Source of the DNA: Podarcis raffonei | Taxonomy: Eukaryota > Chordata > Lepidosauria > Squamata > Lacertidae | Direction of reading: 5' to 3' | NCBI RefSeq assembly: GCF_027172205.1 | Contig: NC_070614.1 | Location: 40,430,001 to 40,494,000, forward strand | DNA length: 64,000 nucleotides | Part shown: piece after piece, positions 1 to 12,400 of the stretch | Layout: each line of letters opens with the position of its first letter | How positions within the stretch are numbered: the first letter of the stretch is position 1 | Program-made: the position numbers and the translations under genes | The notes under the pieces: generated by a model | The model's database searches: none | What the model was told of the DNA's origin: nothing | The model's input: the letters and a program-made list of their open reading frames with translations, nothing else

Positions 1-1940
1 AGGAAGTTTACCACAAGCGGATGAATGACAGACTTCTCCCCCAGGGCTATATTTGGTCAGACTAATCAGCTTGTGTCTATTTCTTTTGCTGGGTGAGGAA
101 AATAAAGTTTCTAGCTCTCACTGATGTGTCACTTCTGCCAATTTTAGATGATGTGTTTTTGGCAAATAGCCCTTAAAAATTTAAGTCCTAGAGGAATATG
201 GCAAATGCTTCAGTTATCCCTGTTTATTAGGGACAGTTCCTATCTCTTCCCTGTCTCGGGCAAATCACTGTCCCTGATTTGTGTGTTTATGCCTTTTGAC
301 AATGTCTTGTTAAAATTTTGTGAGCTTGAGTTGCTAAAGTTATTACTTTTCAGGAGCCAGCTCCCTTTCTAGAGTCCTCTTATAAGTTAAATGGAGGCGT
401 GCATTCTACTGTGGTGGGGATAACTTTGCTGCCACTGCCGCAGTGACAGTGACGGCTGCAGAGCACTCCTTGGAATCTGGATGTACTGTCTCCTCGGCAG
501 CCCCTCCCTAAACCACCTCTACAGCAGCCTCCTGGTGAACCATTGTTCTAAACCTTGTTCCCGATGTAGCTCTTTAGTCCTCCCTTGTTCCTGAGGTAGA
601 TCTTCACTCCATTTTATGGTTCATCTCAGGTGCCAAAATGTCTTGGCCCAGTCCTGCTGGTTGGGCTGCTAGAAGGCCACTGGGACATGACAATTGAGCC
701 TTCCAGCTACCCTTTCCATCATGCATCTGTATCCCTGCTGATTCTGAAAGGTCTACCAGGATAGTGGGTCTGCCTTAGCAGCTGACCAAGAGTTGTTATA
801 TTCTCTGCCTGGATTGCCCTTATGACAACGTTCAGGTTTATGTTTTTCCTTTCCAGATGACAATAATGTGCTAGCATTGGGGAAACATCAGGACACAAAC
901 TAAAGCAGAATAAATCCACCACTGATGCACTGTATTTGTCAGAAACCTTTGACAGAATATACCAATCTGGAGAAGCTCTTAAGGCATTCTGGGATACATG
1001 GTTTATTTACATATAGATTCGGCATAGATTCATGGCATGCTTAACATACCCTGACTGCCACCAGATTTTGGAGTGAGGGGGAAGGTTTGCACCCCAGTGA
1101 TGTTTCAAGAGCTGCGTTTTACACTCTGACCTGCAGCCCGACTCTTGTCTAAACCTCTCCCTGCTGTAGCTTCTCAATATGCTATCTTTGCTCACACAGA
1201 CTCAGTCAGCACATTTCAGAGCTCAGAGGAGTGAGGGATAAAGCTTAGGCCTCTTTCCAAAATGCTCTCCTCTTCCGAAAGAGCTAGAGGCAGCAACCTT
1301 AGTAATGTGGAAAAGTATTTTGCCACTTTGCCAGGCCACCAAAGTAATCCCGGTTCTCTTAGCAGTCTCCTGTTCAAACCATCAAGTGTCATGAGGTTGA
1401 AAAAGACCCTAAGAACACATCTAGCCCAGCCCCTAATCCCATTGCAATCACGTTATGGATAAAGCCATAAAGTATGTTGCACATTAAGTAGGAAAAGGAC
1501 ACCAAATTGCCTTTAAAAAGGTGGCACATTTAATGGATAGATCCTAGGGAGCAAATGTTTCTCTCCTTTTCTTTAAAAGGCAAAGAAAAGGGGGCACAGC
1601 AGTTAGATGTTCACGAGACAAGGAAGTGGGTTTTAAAGCAGCCAAACCACTGCGATGTGGCTTGTATCAGCCAGAATGTGCACTTATGGGCTGCAGCCAC
1701 CTGACAACATCGTGAGCAAAGCCACAGCAGCGGATCGTGTGAGAGAGATGGGAAAGAGCTGCAGTATTGAGCAATGCTTTAAGAAGCAAAAAATATTTTT
1801 ATGTAGCTAATGGGAACTTTGCAGAGGCAACTATTTTATCATGCTCAGTCCTCACTCTGTTGCTGCAAGGGTCTAATGCAGGCATCTGGCTTCCATTTCA
1901 AGGAAATTACATTTCCCCAATATATTTTGCTGGGAGGACC
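1..1940. other. Intergenic, nothing recognised
   Basis: I see no exon of a known family, no RNA gene and no repeat I can name here. Open frames are short and have no plausible splice context. Confidence 0.5.
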
Positions 1941-1947
1941 TGTTCCT

Positions 1948-2505
1948 ACAACCATAGGAGCCGACTCCTAGGGGCCGAGTCCCTTCAGACCCCCAATAAA
2001 ATATTTAACGGGGCTGCCCACCCCCAAGTTGGTGGCCATTACCATTCAAATGGTTGTGTGTGCTGCGTCTTGTGATTGATTATACAGAGCGGGGCTTCAA
2101 ACCCCACCTCCAATATTTTATTCAAGTGCACAGGGGCGAACAAAGGCATCATGACACCTGGGGCAGGGCATTGCTACGTAGGGCGCATGTGCGGTGTCCC
2201 TACGTATGACGCATGCGCCATACATAGCGCTGCCGCATATGTGCTGTACATAGCGGTTTGCTGGCAGCACCACTTCAGCGCCGTACGGACGGTGCCAGGA
2301 TCCTCTGTTCACAGCTGCAGCCACGAACGGAGGACCCTCCACATGTGACTGCGGTGGCGCAATGGCTGCTCGCACTGCCACAGCGGGGCGAGCCCTCACG
2401 TGCTGCCTTCTTGTCACCCCCCCAGACATGGCACTGGCGGCACACCTCCCCCCGCCCCCCCCCATTGCGACGGCACTGCAAGTGCAACTGCTTTGGTTAG
2501 TTACG
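1948..2505 (+). repeat. CpG-rich segment beginning with a dispersed repeat
   Basis: The first part (1948-2110) is a copy of an unnamed dispersed repeat that reappears in reverse orientation at about 7590-7780: both contain CATAGGAGCC, a CAATAAAATA-type stretch, CATTCAAATGGT and GTGATTGA. The rest (2110-2505) is strongly GC- and CpG-rich for this window. It could be a repeat-derived CpG island; no gene start is attached to it. Confidence 0.5.
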
Positions 2506-2509
2506 CCTA

Positions 2510-2740
2510 CAGTGGTACCTCGGGTTAAGTACTTAATTCGTTCTGGAGGTCTGTTCTTAAGCTGAAACTGTTCTTAACCTGAGGTACCTCTTTAGCTAAT
2601 GGGGCCTCCCGCTGCTGCTGCACGATTTCTGTTCTCATCCTGAGGTAAAGTTCTTAACCTGAGGTAATATTTCTGAGTTAGCGGAGTCTGTAACCTGAAG
2701 TGTATGTAACCTGAAGCGTATGTAACCCGAGCTACCACTG
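2510..2740 (+). mobile_element. Non-autonomous Tc1/mariner (Tigger/pogo-like) element
   Basis: Ends CAGTGGTACCTCGGGTTA and its imperfect inverse (CTACCACTG), flanked by TA on both sides (2508-2509, 2741-2742). 231 bp, no coding capacity. Interior contains repeated CTTAACCTGA-type words. Confidence 0.85.
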
Positions 2741-3409
2741 TATTGGCTTTTGCCTATGGTATTTTTAAAGGTGAATGAAAAATCAGGTGACTAGCAGTCA
2801 GAAAGCCTTCAGTATTTCCTGCCACCTGGTGAAATGTGTAGTTCTGTTTCTCAGCTGTGAATTCCCCTTCTCTAGTGTTGGCGTGTGCATATTTCCCAGT
2901 GGTTTTTTTGGTCACATCAGGTGTGAACAGTCCATGTGAACAGCAAGGCCAACAAACCTTGTAAAGTTTGTAGTGCTAAAATTTATAATACCACTGTTTC
3001 TGCAGCTTTACTTAACCTTCATTAGAGCTAAGGTGGTTATCTGTGATAGGTGGTTGTCTATCTGGAAAAGATAGAAAGTTTTGAATCAGCTGCTGTACCC
3101 TTGGCCCAGAAGCAGCAGTATCTTGACTTGGGATGATTGATCGCTGGGTTTGTTTGATTATTATTTTTTTGCAAGAATCAAGACTTAGGATTTTGCAAAC
3201 CTTAGCAACAAATTGAGAAGAGGAACATAATCCTTCTGCTTTCTGTTTGTTCCTTTAATACTTTTGTGGGGAACCAGAATAGAAAGGGCAGCTGGAATCC
3301 AAGGACTGATTTGGGCCACTTAGACACACAAAAGTATCTGTTGCATCATTTCCTTATGTATATTGTTCCTCTCTTTCAATGAGTAAAAGGCATCATATGT
3401 GGTTCTTCT

Positions 3410-3470
3410 CTATTCCCCCAATTTTATCTACACAACAACCCTATGAGGTGGGTGAGGCTGACAGGTAAAG
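3410..3470 (+). repeat. MIR-type SINE core fragment
   Basis: Contains the typical core words for a tRNA-derived SINE of this type (ACAACAACCCTATGAGGT, then GTGAGGCTGA). Short and without ends. Confidence 0.5.
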
Positions 3471-4348
3471 CACTTTCTTCAAAGGTTCAAAGTGGATAGC
3501 AAGGTAAATAGAACTTTCGGGAACCAATAAAGCTTTTCATCTTCTTTCGTATAACACTTAGGTTGGAAATGTAGCAAACACAAAAAAAACCTCACTACTG
3601 AAAGCAGGGTGAGGATTCAGTAGTTTTCCCTGGCACATTTTTAATACAAACTACATTTCCTTTTTTTTTTTTTACTGTAGTATTAATTTCACAAAATGCA
3701 AATGATCTTGTGTGACTGCCATGATAATTTAGTTAGAATATTTTAAGGATGTATACAGTCGAACTGGCCTAAGCTTGGTGTGGAGTACACAGGTACTGAT
3801 TGCTCTGTTTAGCGACTAGAGGAAAGTGGCAAGCCTATGTAGAGTGATCTAAGCATAATGTCACCCAATCTGAGGGAAGGGAGATAATAGCTCATCTGCC
3901 AGTGACTCTTATGAATGAGCACACATTAGGAAATATTCTGGGGGTTGGGTGTAGTGATGGAGAGATCAAGATGAGTGCCCCCACTTCATCACACAGCAGC
4001 TCCCATTTCAAAGAGAAACTGCTATAAATAACAAGACTAAAAGTTAACATGAATAATGAAAACCTCAGAGGAGCTCCTGAAAATTTGTCCGATTTAAAAA
4101 ACAAATCACTTTGAAGGTAAACCCCACTAGAAACTGTGGTGGAATCTCCACACATATAAAAACTGTTCTGAAAATGCTTTTTTAAAAAGCGTTTTAAAAA
4201 ATACATTGAATTTTCCATAAGGCTCACCGGAGTCATCTAATTTCACAGTGTATATTGCACTTAAAACACACTTAAAACATGTGGGGGTTTTTTGCAGCTG
4301 TATAGCTGAGTCCTGTATCTGTGTGTGTGTGGTTCTTTCTGCACTATA

Positions 4349-4563
4349 CAGTGGTACTTTGGGTTACAGATGCTTCAGGTTACAGACTCCGCTAACCCAG
4401 AAATAGTACCTCAGGTTAAGAACTTTGCTTCAGGATGAGAACAGAAATCATGCAGCGGCAGCGGGAGGCCCCATTAGCTAAAGTGGTACCTCAGGTTAAG
4501 AACAGTTTCAGGTTAAGAACGGACCTCCTGCACAAATTAAGTTCTTAACCTGAGGTACCACTG
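4349..4563 (-). mobile_element. Second Tigger-like element copy, reverse
   Basis: Same family as the element at 2510, opposite orientation, with TA at 4347-4348 and 4564-4565. 215 bp. The terminal CAGTGGTAC is kept at both ends. Confidence 0.85.
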
Positions 4564-4569
4564 TATATT

Positions 4570-4775
4570 CAAAGCAGCATTATACCGCTTTAAACAGTCA
4601 TGGCTTCCCCCAGAGAATAATGGGAAATGAAGTTTGTTAGTGTTGCTGAGTTATAAGAAGACACATATCCCCTGCACAGAGCTAAAGTTCCCAGGAATTG
4701 TAGGGTTCTTTGAGGGAAGCCAAAACTGTTTTAAGTGGTATGACACTGCTTTAAATGTATAGTGCATATGGGGCC
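4570..4775. mobile_element. Palindromic DNA element (Harbinger-like family C)
   Basis: Two imperfect arms face each other: the left arm has ATACCGCTTTAAACAGTC and GGCTTCCCCC, the right arm the inverse (GGGAAGCC, ACTGTTTTAAGTGGTAT). Belongs to the same family as 20073-20273, whose ends and TAA duplication are clear. Confidence 0.65.
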
Positions 4776-5899
4776 TGTGTTATGTTTATGTGTGCATGTG
4801 TATGTATGCTGCAATGCCTACTCAGAGCTAAGTCTCATTGAGTTCAATGGGGCTTACTTCCAGATAAGAGAGGTTAGGATTGCTGCTTTAGGATTAGTTG
4901 CAATCATTTCCATATTATGCCTGTAGGCTTTTATGTGTGTTTGTAGGATTTCAGTTTGTGTGTTTCTGGGGGCAGGGAATGGGTGTCTAGAGTCTCCGCT
5001 GATAGCCCCTCTCCATGTTCTTTGAAAAATTCAAAACCCATTTATTTATTTCATAAAAATTTACATACCACTTGATTGGGGGAAAAACGACCCCTCAAAT
5101 CAGTTTATAAAAAGCTGAAATGATAAAATCAGCAAAATTTACAAAACTTTAAAACATACTGTTATGAGTTTGTGGGGGACCAGATCCCCTTAAATACTTA
5201 GGTCAAATAAAAGTTTGAATTAATGTTTGGAGGGTTAATGTTTGGAGGGGACCTTAAGTAGCTGGCCTCAGCTTTCCCTGTCAGGGAACCACCTGGGAAA
5301 GAGGAACCATCAAGGGGAACCAAGCTAATAATGGCCAAGTCATGAACCTAACAAAAGACAGAAAGAGAAGCCACCAGCAAGTCTAAGACCATGTGCCCTG
5401 CACCCTGGGTAGTTAACACCATATATTTGGCATTTCTTTCCATGTTGCTGTTATCCCTATATGTTGGTGTGTGCAGTAGTTAAATACAGTGGAACTGAAA
5501 ATGAATAAAAATATTAATGGGGGAAAATGCATGTGGTTTTTAAATGTGGGCAGTTTAAGATAGATAGCAGACCTTTTTAAAAATAAATTGCTTATCAGCT
5601 GCCCACCTCCTATGCTTTTCAGCAGCAGTCTGTGACCCACAGAAATTTAGTAGGTGAACCTTTGCTGATACGGAGCTACCATGGTTATTTGCAACCCACA
5701 CCCTCAGAAATGTTGTGTTGCCAAAACTTTAATTTTGCTTCCAGGAAATACTGGTGACAGTTCCACAGCTTTGATAAAAACCAGCAGGCTTCAACATTGG
5801 ACAGCTTTATAGGAAACAATCAAAGGCATCATTCTCTGTGGACCATACTCTCAGAGAGGAAGGATTAAGTGTGGTTTAAAACAATATAGCAGGTCTGGG

Positions 5900-6035
5900 G
5901 AACCTTTGGTCCTCTAGCTGTTGCTGAACCACAACCACCATCAGCCCCAGCTTGCATGGCCAATAACCAGGGATAATGGGAGTTGCTGTTGAGCAACATC
6001 TGGAAGGCCATAGGTTTCTCTGACCTGCTACTTAG
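5900..6035. mobile_element. Short hAT-like palindromic element (family B)
   Basis: Arms GGGGAACCTTTGG and inverse, with ACTCC/GGGAGTTG words and GCATGGCCAATAACCAGGGA at the centre. The same family at 21054-21183 has a clean 8-bp target duplication. Confidence 0.65.
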
Positions 6036-6179
6036 TGATGCAACTCAACTATGGTTTGTTTGATTGACGTGAACCATTATATGAAATGGCTGACCGGGGA
6101 AGAAATGTACGCAGGAAGTCACTTATATTGGTAGAAGCCAATGGAGAATAAAGCCAGGTTGCTGGGACAGCACTTTGCC

Positions 6180-7110
6180 CTTCACAGAGGTACAATTCCC
6201 AGAGTTCCCTGGGAAGAGGGATTGACTGTTAAACCATTCTGGGAATTGCAGCTGTACAAGAGCAACAGAGGTCTGTGAGGTTCTGGTATATGATATTGTG
6301 TGTAACAGTAGTGTAACTGAGGTAAATGTAAAGGGAAGCCTGTTGGAAGAATTAAGGTGAAGTAAGGGGGGGGAGTGAGTTTGGAATGTTGGTGGTGCAT
6401 GCTGATTGGATGGGAGTTTTGAAAAGGAATTTGAATGCTGGCAGTTGAGAGTCAGTTGAGAGTTCAGTTAAGAGCAGAATGAGGGTGGGAGGAAAGTTGG
6501 CAGTGGGTGTGAAGCAGGGCTGGTTAGTTAGTAGAGGAACCAGACATGGCCCACCCCTGAGGTGGGGTGAAGCAATGCCAGAGGCGGCAGGGCAGGCTGT
6601 GTGGCATGGCGGCAGGGCAGGGCGGCACTTCCCATTTCGCCTCAAGCGGAAAAATTGAATGCGCCAGCCCTGATAGGAACAGTAATATAGAAGCCAGTGC
6701 TGCATACGAAACAAAGCAATGAAAAAGAGAAAGAGGAATTGAAACCATATGCTTATGTTTAAGAAATTAATTGCATGACACTACCTACTTCTCATTTGGC
6801 TAGGCTAGGGGTGGAGTATTCAGATATATATTATCCGTGGTGGCAGAAGGAATAAAGGGGGATTCGTGAACTACCCATCCAAAAGCCAGCTCATAGGTGT
6901 ACATCTTATTAAGAGAAAGAAGGTGGTGCAGAGGGTTGCAGGGACTGCCAGAGCATCTCATCGCACAGATGGGGGCTGGTGGCACAACAGGGTCTTCTAG
7001 CTACTCTTAGCAACTTTAACAAACGACAGTTCCCCAGATTCTTTGGAAGAAGCTGTTAATGTAGAATGCTGCTTTACTACTTTAAATGTGTGAGGCAAAT
7101 GTGGCCTAAG
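6180..7110. mobile_element. Family C palindromic element split by inserted DNA, including a GC-rich repeat
   Basis: The first half (about 6180-6250) and last part (about 7000-7110) read as one family C copy (AATTCCCAGAG and TTAACAAACGACAGTTCCC). About 740 bp lies between; it includes a GC-rich segment at 6511-6675 with AGGGCTGG at the left and its inverse CCAGCCCT at the right. Confidence 0.45.
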
Positions 7111-7326
7111 GACAGGTCAATGTTCCATTCTGGGTAGGGGGTCATGGGCTGAGGAGTTCCAGCCCCAGTGGTGTGTGGGTGTGGGTGTGAAAGAGATAAT
7201 GAGTATACAAAATAATATCCTGGAAGTCCAAGTTTAGTCTAGGAAGTAAGACTGGGCCAACTGGGGGTCAGGTTCCAGGAGTTCAAAGTCAATAAGCAGA
7301 GAAGTCCAATGGAACAAGGTCAGGCT

Positions 7327-7432
7327 GTCAGAGTCATAGCTGTCAACTTTTCCCTTTTTTAAAGGGAAATTCCTTTATTCTGAATAGGATTCCTCACAAG
7401 AAAAGGGAAAAGTTGACAGCTATGGTCAGAGT
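7327..7432. mobile_element. 90-bp hAT-type miniature element with perfect 8-bp target duplication
   Basis: The element is 7335-7424. Its ends are inverted repeats of 24 nt with no mismatch, beginning CATAGCTGTCAACTTTTCCC. It is flanked by identical GTCAGAGT at 7327-7334 and 7425-7432. An 8-bp duplication and CA-ending termini point to the hAT superfamily. Perfect ends and duplication suggest a recent insertion. Confidence 0.88.
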
Positions 7433-7589
7433 GCAGAGTTCACAGACAATTCAGGGAAGGAATACATCAAATTTAGAGAAGGCAAAAGAAGCAAAGGAGG
7501 TAACATCCTGGACAGCTCAGAATGTAAGTGAAGCCTATGTTTAAAAGAGCCCAGCCAGTTTCAGGAGCTATTGACTCCAGTGGCATTGG

Positions 7590-7780
7590 GGGTGAAAGGG
7601 ATGCCAGCTTGGAGGGCCCAAATAAGCTCCCCCCCCAGTCAATCACATGATGCAGTGCATGTGACCATTTGAATGACAATGCCCACCAACTCTTGGGGGG
7701 GGCAGCCCTCTCAAGTATTTTATTGTGGGGGGGGGGAAGGGACCTTGTCTTCTAGAATTTGGCTCCTATGGCCGGGGGTT
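7590..7780 (-). repeat. Reverse copy of the unnamed repeat seen at 1948
   Basis: Read on the minus strand it follows 1948-2110 word for word in several places: CATAGGAGCC, CAATAAAATA, GGGCTGCCC, GTTGGTGG, CATTCAAATGGT and GTGATTGA. Contains G-runs at about 7695 and 7727. Confidence 0.6.
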
Positions 7781-7814
7781 CTGTACTTTTGCTGAGGCCT
7801 CTGAGTCAGTGAGA

Positions 7815-7992
7815 CCTTAGCCACATCCACACCTTAAAACCTATTCAGTGCACAATTAAAGCAAATGGCTTTCCCCAAAGACTCCTGGGAACTGTAGTTT
7901 ACTCACCACAGAACTACAACTCCCTCCACAAACAACAGTTCCCAGGGTTCTTTAGCAAAAAAGCCATGTGCTTTAAAAGTATGGCATGGATG
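7815..7992. mobile_element. Family C palindromic element
   Basis: Arms CACATCCACACCTTAAAA and the inverse at GCATGGATGTAG, with paired GGGAACTGTAGTTT and AACAGTTCCCAGGG inside. Confidence 0.65.
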
Positions 7993-8404
7993 TAGCCCCC
8001 TGAGCTGAAGATGCACTGACAACACAGATTCTACTAGTGCTGGAAATTCGAAGAAGGTTTTTGAAGGCAACTCCTCTCCCCAGTCACCTCTTGCACATGC
8101 ACATGCCTCCAACTTCTCCTCTTGACCTTTCTCTTACACAGCCACTTGTCCAGATGCTGGCTGCTTGCAGAGGCACACACCTCCAACTTCTCCTCTTGAC
8201 CTTTTCTTCATATGGAGTGAAGAAATCTATCAGCAGCAACTCTCACCTCTCACCTCAAGCCTGTAGTTCAGCCTTCTCTGAGGCACTTTTTTCCTCCTCA
8301 AGCTCTCCCATGTCTTCCCCGCTAGCTGGCTTCTGAACAATCAAAGGCTCTTTCTACTGCACTGCTGACTGCAATTCTTTACAAGTTCTCCCGCTGCCCA
8401 TCTG

Positions 8405-8912
8405 CTCATGCAGTGTTCCCTGGAAAGAGGGGTTGATTGTTAAACCACTCTTTGGGGGGGGGGGGAACAAGGGTCTCCTAACAATTCTCAGCACCCTTAA
8501 AAAGCTACTGTTCCCAGGATTCCTTGGGGAAAGATATAAAGTGTTTAAAGTGGTATGCTATCTAGGGCTTGCTGATCAGAAGGTTGGTGGTTTGAATCCC
8601 CATGACGGGGTGAGCTCCCGTTGCTCGGTCCCTGCACCTGCCAACCTAACAGTTTGAAAGTACGCAGTGCAAGTAGATAAATAGGTACCGCTCCGGCGAA
8701 AAGGTAAACGGCGTTTCCGTGCACTGCTCTGGTTCGCCAGAAGTGGCTTAGTCATGCTAGCTACATGACCCGGAAGCTGTACACCGGCACCCTCAGCCAG
8801 AAAAGCGAGATGAGCTCCACAACCCCAGAGTCGTCCACGACTGGACCTAACGGTCAGGGGTCCCTTTACCTTTACCTTACTGCTTTAAATGTACAGTGCA
8901 AATGGGGCTTAA
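8405..8912. mobile_element. Family C palindromic element interrupted by a Sauria SINE
   Basis: The element runs CCCTGGAAAGAGGGG to AGTGGTATGCTA (about 8560), stops, and resumes at CTGCTTTAAATGTACAGTG (about 8880). The gap is exactly filled by the SINE at 8561-8878, so the SINE is the younger insertion. A G-run lies at about 8454-8464. Confidence 0.8.
8561..8878 (+). repeat. Sauria SINE (5'-truncated)
   Basis: Shows the tRNA-like head with box B (GGTTTGAATCCCC), the conserved body (GTAGATAAATAGGTACCGCT, ACATGACCCGGAAGCTG) and the Bov-B-like tail GGTCAGGGGTCCCTTTACC with CTTTACC repeats. This SINE family marks squamate reptiles. Confidence 0.92.
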
Positions 8913-9421
8913 TATGTTTAAACTGAGATGGATGTCATTATATTTTTAATGTGAGCTTTTGATGTTTTCTTTTTCTTTCAATTTTGTTGTTAAACTTCCT
9001 GTATAAAACAAAACAACTAGTTGCATGTATGAGAGAGAATTCAACAAGCAGGTCCAATTTTTCTCATCCCAGCGTAAGCTGCCGTGGGTTTTAAAAAGCC
9101 TCCTTTTATTAACACGGCAGTTCAGGGCCCTCTCTTCTTTGGCCTCTGATCTTGCTGGCTTTCCATTTCGCTCATTTTCCCACCCCCTTCCAGTAGCCAC
9201 ACTTTCTGACTCACACAATCTGTTCTAGTCCTCCCCCCTCCCCTTGAGGGCTGGGCTTTCTTCTCAGACTCTGTATCAGATAAAGTTACACTTCTGTACT
9301 TTATGTATTCAGCTGTTTAGCTGCCAGTTACCTTCAAAGCAGCTCCATTGCCTGCTGGGCACCCTGCTTTTCTACTCTTTTCTCCACTGGTCATTTCATC
9401 CCAGTCTAAATAATACTAGGC
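8913..9421 (+). promoter_or_regulatory. Presumed 5' flank and promoter region of gene A
   Basis: The interval before the first ATG contains a pyrimidine-rich run (about 9170-9245) and no clear TATA box near the start, as is usual for myeloid integrin genes. A GATA-type word (AGATAAAG) lies at about 9279. The transcription start cannot be placed. Confidence 0.3.
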
Positions 9422-12400
9422 ATGGATCTCCCAGCACTTCTTTTTTACCTGGGCACAGGTAAGTGATAACAGCAAGGGAGTCTGAGGGTGTGAACTGGGG
9501 TGGGTGGGTGCTCATCCAAATCTTTTAAAAAGCAACCTGCTCGGTCCAAATTGAGATCAGAAAAAAAACCAAAGTGTATCTATTTCTTGTGAAACCTAGT
9601 TGCAAAACAACAGCCCTGTATGATAGTCAAAGTTATTGTCTCTTTGCATTCTACGGAAGCAGCATTAAAAAAAAGAAGCAGCTTCCTGCTACTTCTTTTC
9701 ACCTGCTTGAAACGGCTTCATTGTTTGAAATAAATTTGCTCTAGCCTCACTTGCTCCACAAACACACAATTCACGCAATGACCGTGCTGCAGAGTAGGGG
9801 CAACTCTGACCTTAACTCTGTCCTTTGTGTGTTCTCTCCATCCAAGAGAGAAGCTATGTACAATCAAATGAATGGAATGTGAGAAAAACTGGGCAATTTT
9901 GATGAGAACTGGAAAGTTTTTTTTAAAAACAACAACCCAAAAACCAAAAATTGGCCCTGCTTGTAGCAACCTTTTGAGATTCCTGTAGGAATGTAAATTT
10001 GAATTACTGTAAATAATTTCCTTCAGCATGCATTCCCCAAACCAATTGCTTTCAGCTCCATGAGGACTTGCCTTTGCCTTTAGTATTTCATTGCATGCTC
10101 CAGGGATAACCAATATGGTGCCCTCCATATGTTGTTGGGCTCCAACTCCCATCAGTCCCAGGTAGCATCATCCCATGGATGATGGGAGTTGTTATCCAGC
10201 AAAATCTGGAGGGCCAACCATGCTGTTAACTGCCCTGCCTTAACACATTGTCTTCAGACTAGATTGAAGTCTGGATCTGAGCCTTGACTCAATTCCAATG
10301 CTGAGCAACAATAGTAATTGTTCTGGGTTAATTAACCTGGTGGGGTTGATTCAGATGCCTCAGACTTTTCCATAAGGACTTTATTATTCGTCTCATGACC
10401 GTTGCACCACAGCATACTATAACCAACTATTGGTATTCCTTGGATACAGATTTGAGGCTTGGCTGGAAAAACTTTGGGACTTGATTTTCATGGGCAAATT
10501 GACAAATGTTCTTTTGTTACAGATGCCTTTTATCCAACTTGATTTATCTTTATTTCTTACGTATCTCAAAATGAGCATGAATAGAGGCCTCCAGCATCTC
10601 ATGGAGATCTATAGAAATAAACCTTCAACTAAGTATGTGTAATGATGACCTATCTAAACACCTTACAGCAGTAACTTTGATGTACTCTCTTGCGGGGTAT
10701 GGGTCCCCACTTTTCTTGTTGTATCTGGAAAAGACAAAATATATTTTTTAAAAAATCAACCTGGAATGGGTTGTGTGTGTGTGTGTGTTTGTCTGTGTAA
10801 GTGGTGTACTGAGAGTCCCTTTAACTCTTGCAGTGCTGGTGTCGTGGTGTTGCGGATTTAGCGTGGATGTGGCTACACCAACCATCTTTCAGATAAGAAC
10901 TCAGAGCTTTGGGAGCAGCATGGCACAGACCAGGAATGAGTAAGAGGAAGCTGATTCGGTGTCAGGGACAGGGTTACTGGGAACATAGGAGGAGGGCTCG
11001 GAAGGAAGATGAAAAAATGGCAAATGGCACTGGGGAACAAAAACAGCAAGGCCCTTAATTGGCAACACTTTTTGTATGCATTGTGACATTTTCAGTGGCC
11101 TGACCTGACCCCTAACTTCCTAGGCTTTCCTCCCTTACTTGCAACCTATATTTCTTCAGCTCCACCACCCACAGTTGCTTCATGTTTTTCCTTTTTTCCT
11201 GAATGACTGTTAAGATTCTTTCGTGCTATTCTGTCTATAGGGATGGATGAATCTGTTCATTTCAATTTCTGTTTCTCATTTCTTCAATCTTAAATTCTGT
11301 AGCAGTCTATCATCTATCTATCTATCTATCTATCTAATCTATCTATCTATCTATCTATCTATCTAATCTATCATCTATCTATCTATCTTCAACACTTTGG
11401 TGCAAAGTTCTAATAATCACATTTTCCCATGCAGCTTTGACTAATACTAGGAAACATGTAGTGCATTTGAACTGCATTTTCATGAATATGTGGCTTTTTA
11501 TGCACACTTCCCCCTTTTATATGCATTATTGTGCATGTTGGGATAGATTCAACTAAATAGTTGACCTGGTGGGAGTCAGTGCAACAAGTCCTGATAGTGT
11601 GATGGTTCTTTCCCCTCTCTTCCTCCATACACCCCCCCATTGGCTCAGAGATGGGGTTGGAAAACCCCCAGAACAGTGTGTGGAGTGAGGAGAGGGGAGA
11701 TTGTTCCATCAGGCAAGCAAAAATGCTCGCATTGATGGAGCACTAAGGAAATTAGTGCTACTTTGAATTCTACCCATTACTTTAATGGAGGACTGCATTG
11801 TGAAATTTTCAGACATGTGAATTGTGAAGGATAGCTGTATTTCAGTCCATGTATTGGTTCAAGAAATGTGAATTAGGTCATTTCTTATTAAAATGCAAAT
11901 TGAATGTAATTTCTCTCCCACCCCTACCTGTATGCATGGACCCCCCCGCCGCCCATACTTCCCTCTCCCTCCCAAGCCCACCGTGTCTGAGCAGCTTTTG
12001 GCCTGATGCCTTAGTGCTGTTTTTCAGCTGAAGGAAAACTGAAGTAACTGGTTTGGCTCAAGTTCATTCTTTGTTTTCTTGGCTGGCCACTCCCTTCTCT
12101 CCCTTCTCTCTTTGTTGTCTCGTGAGCTCCTTTTGGCAGAGCACTGTCTTTTCTTTCTTTGCTTAGGGCAGGACTGGGGAACCCATGGCCTTCCAGATGC
12201 TGCTGAACTATAACTCTCAACAGCCTCCATGAAACATGACCAATGCTCAGTGGTGGTGGGAGTTGCGGAAACATCTGAAGGGCCAAAGGTTCCCCACACC
12301 TGGCTCAGGTTACATCATAAAGTGTCACTGTATAGATACTAATCACCTGCCTATTGCCCCCCTCACCTCAGGGTGCTTGTCGGTGCCCCACTTCAGCATG

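Noticed and set aside
2076-2565. Overlapping open frames in the CpG-rich block
   Set aside because: Present on both strands and in several frames, as expected from base composition; no domain seen.
11306-11389. CRISPR-like tandem array
   Set aside because: A simple CTAT microsatellite without spacers, in a vertebrate genome.
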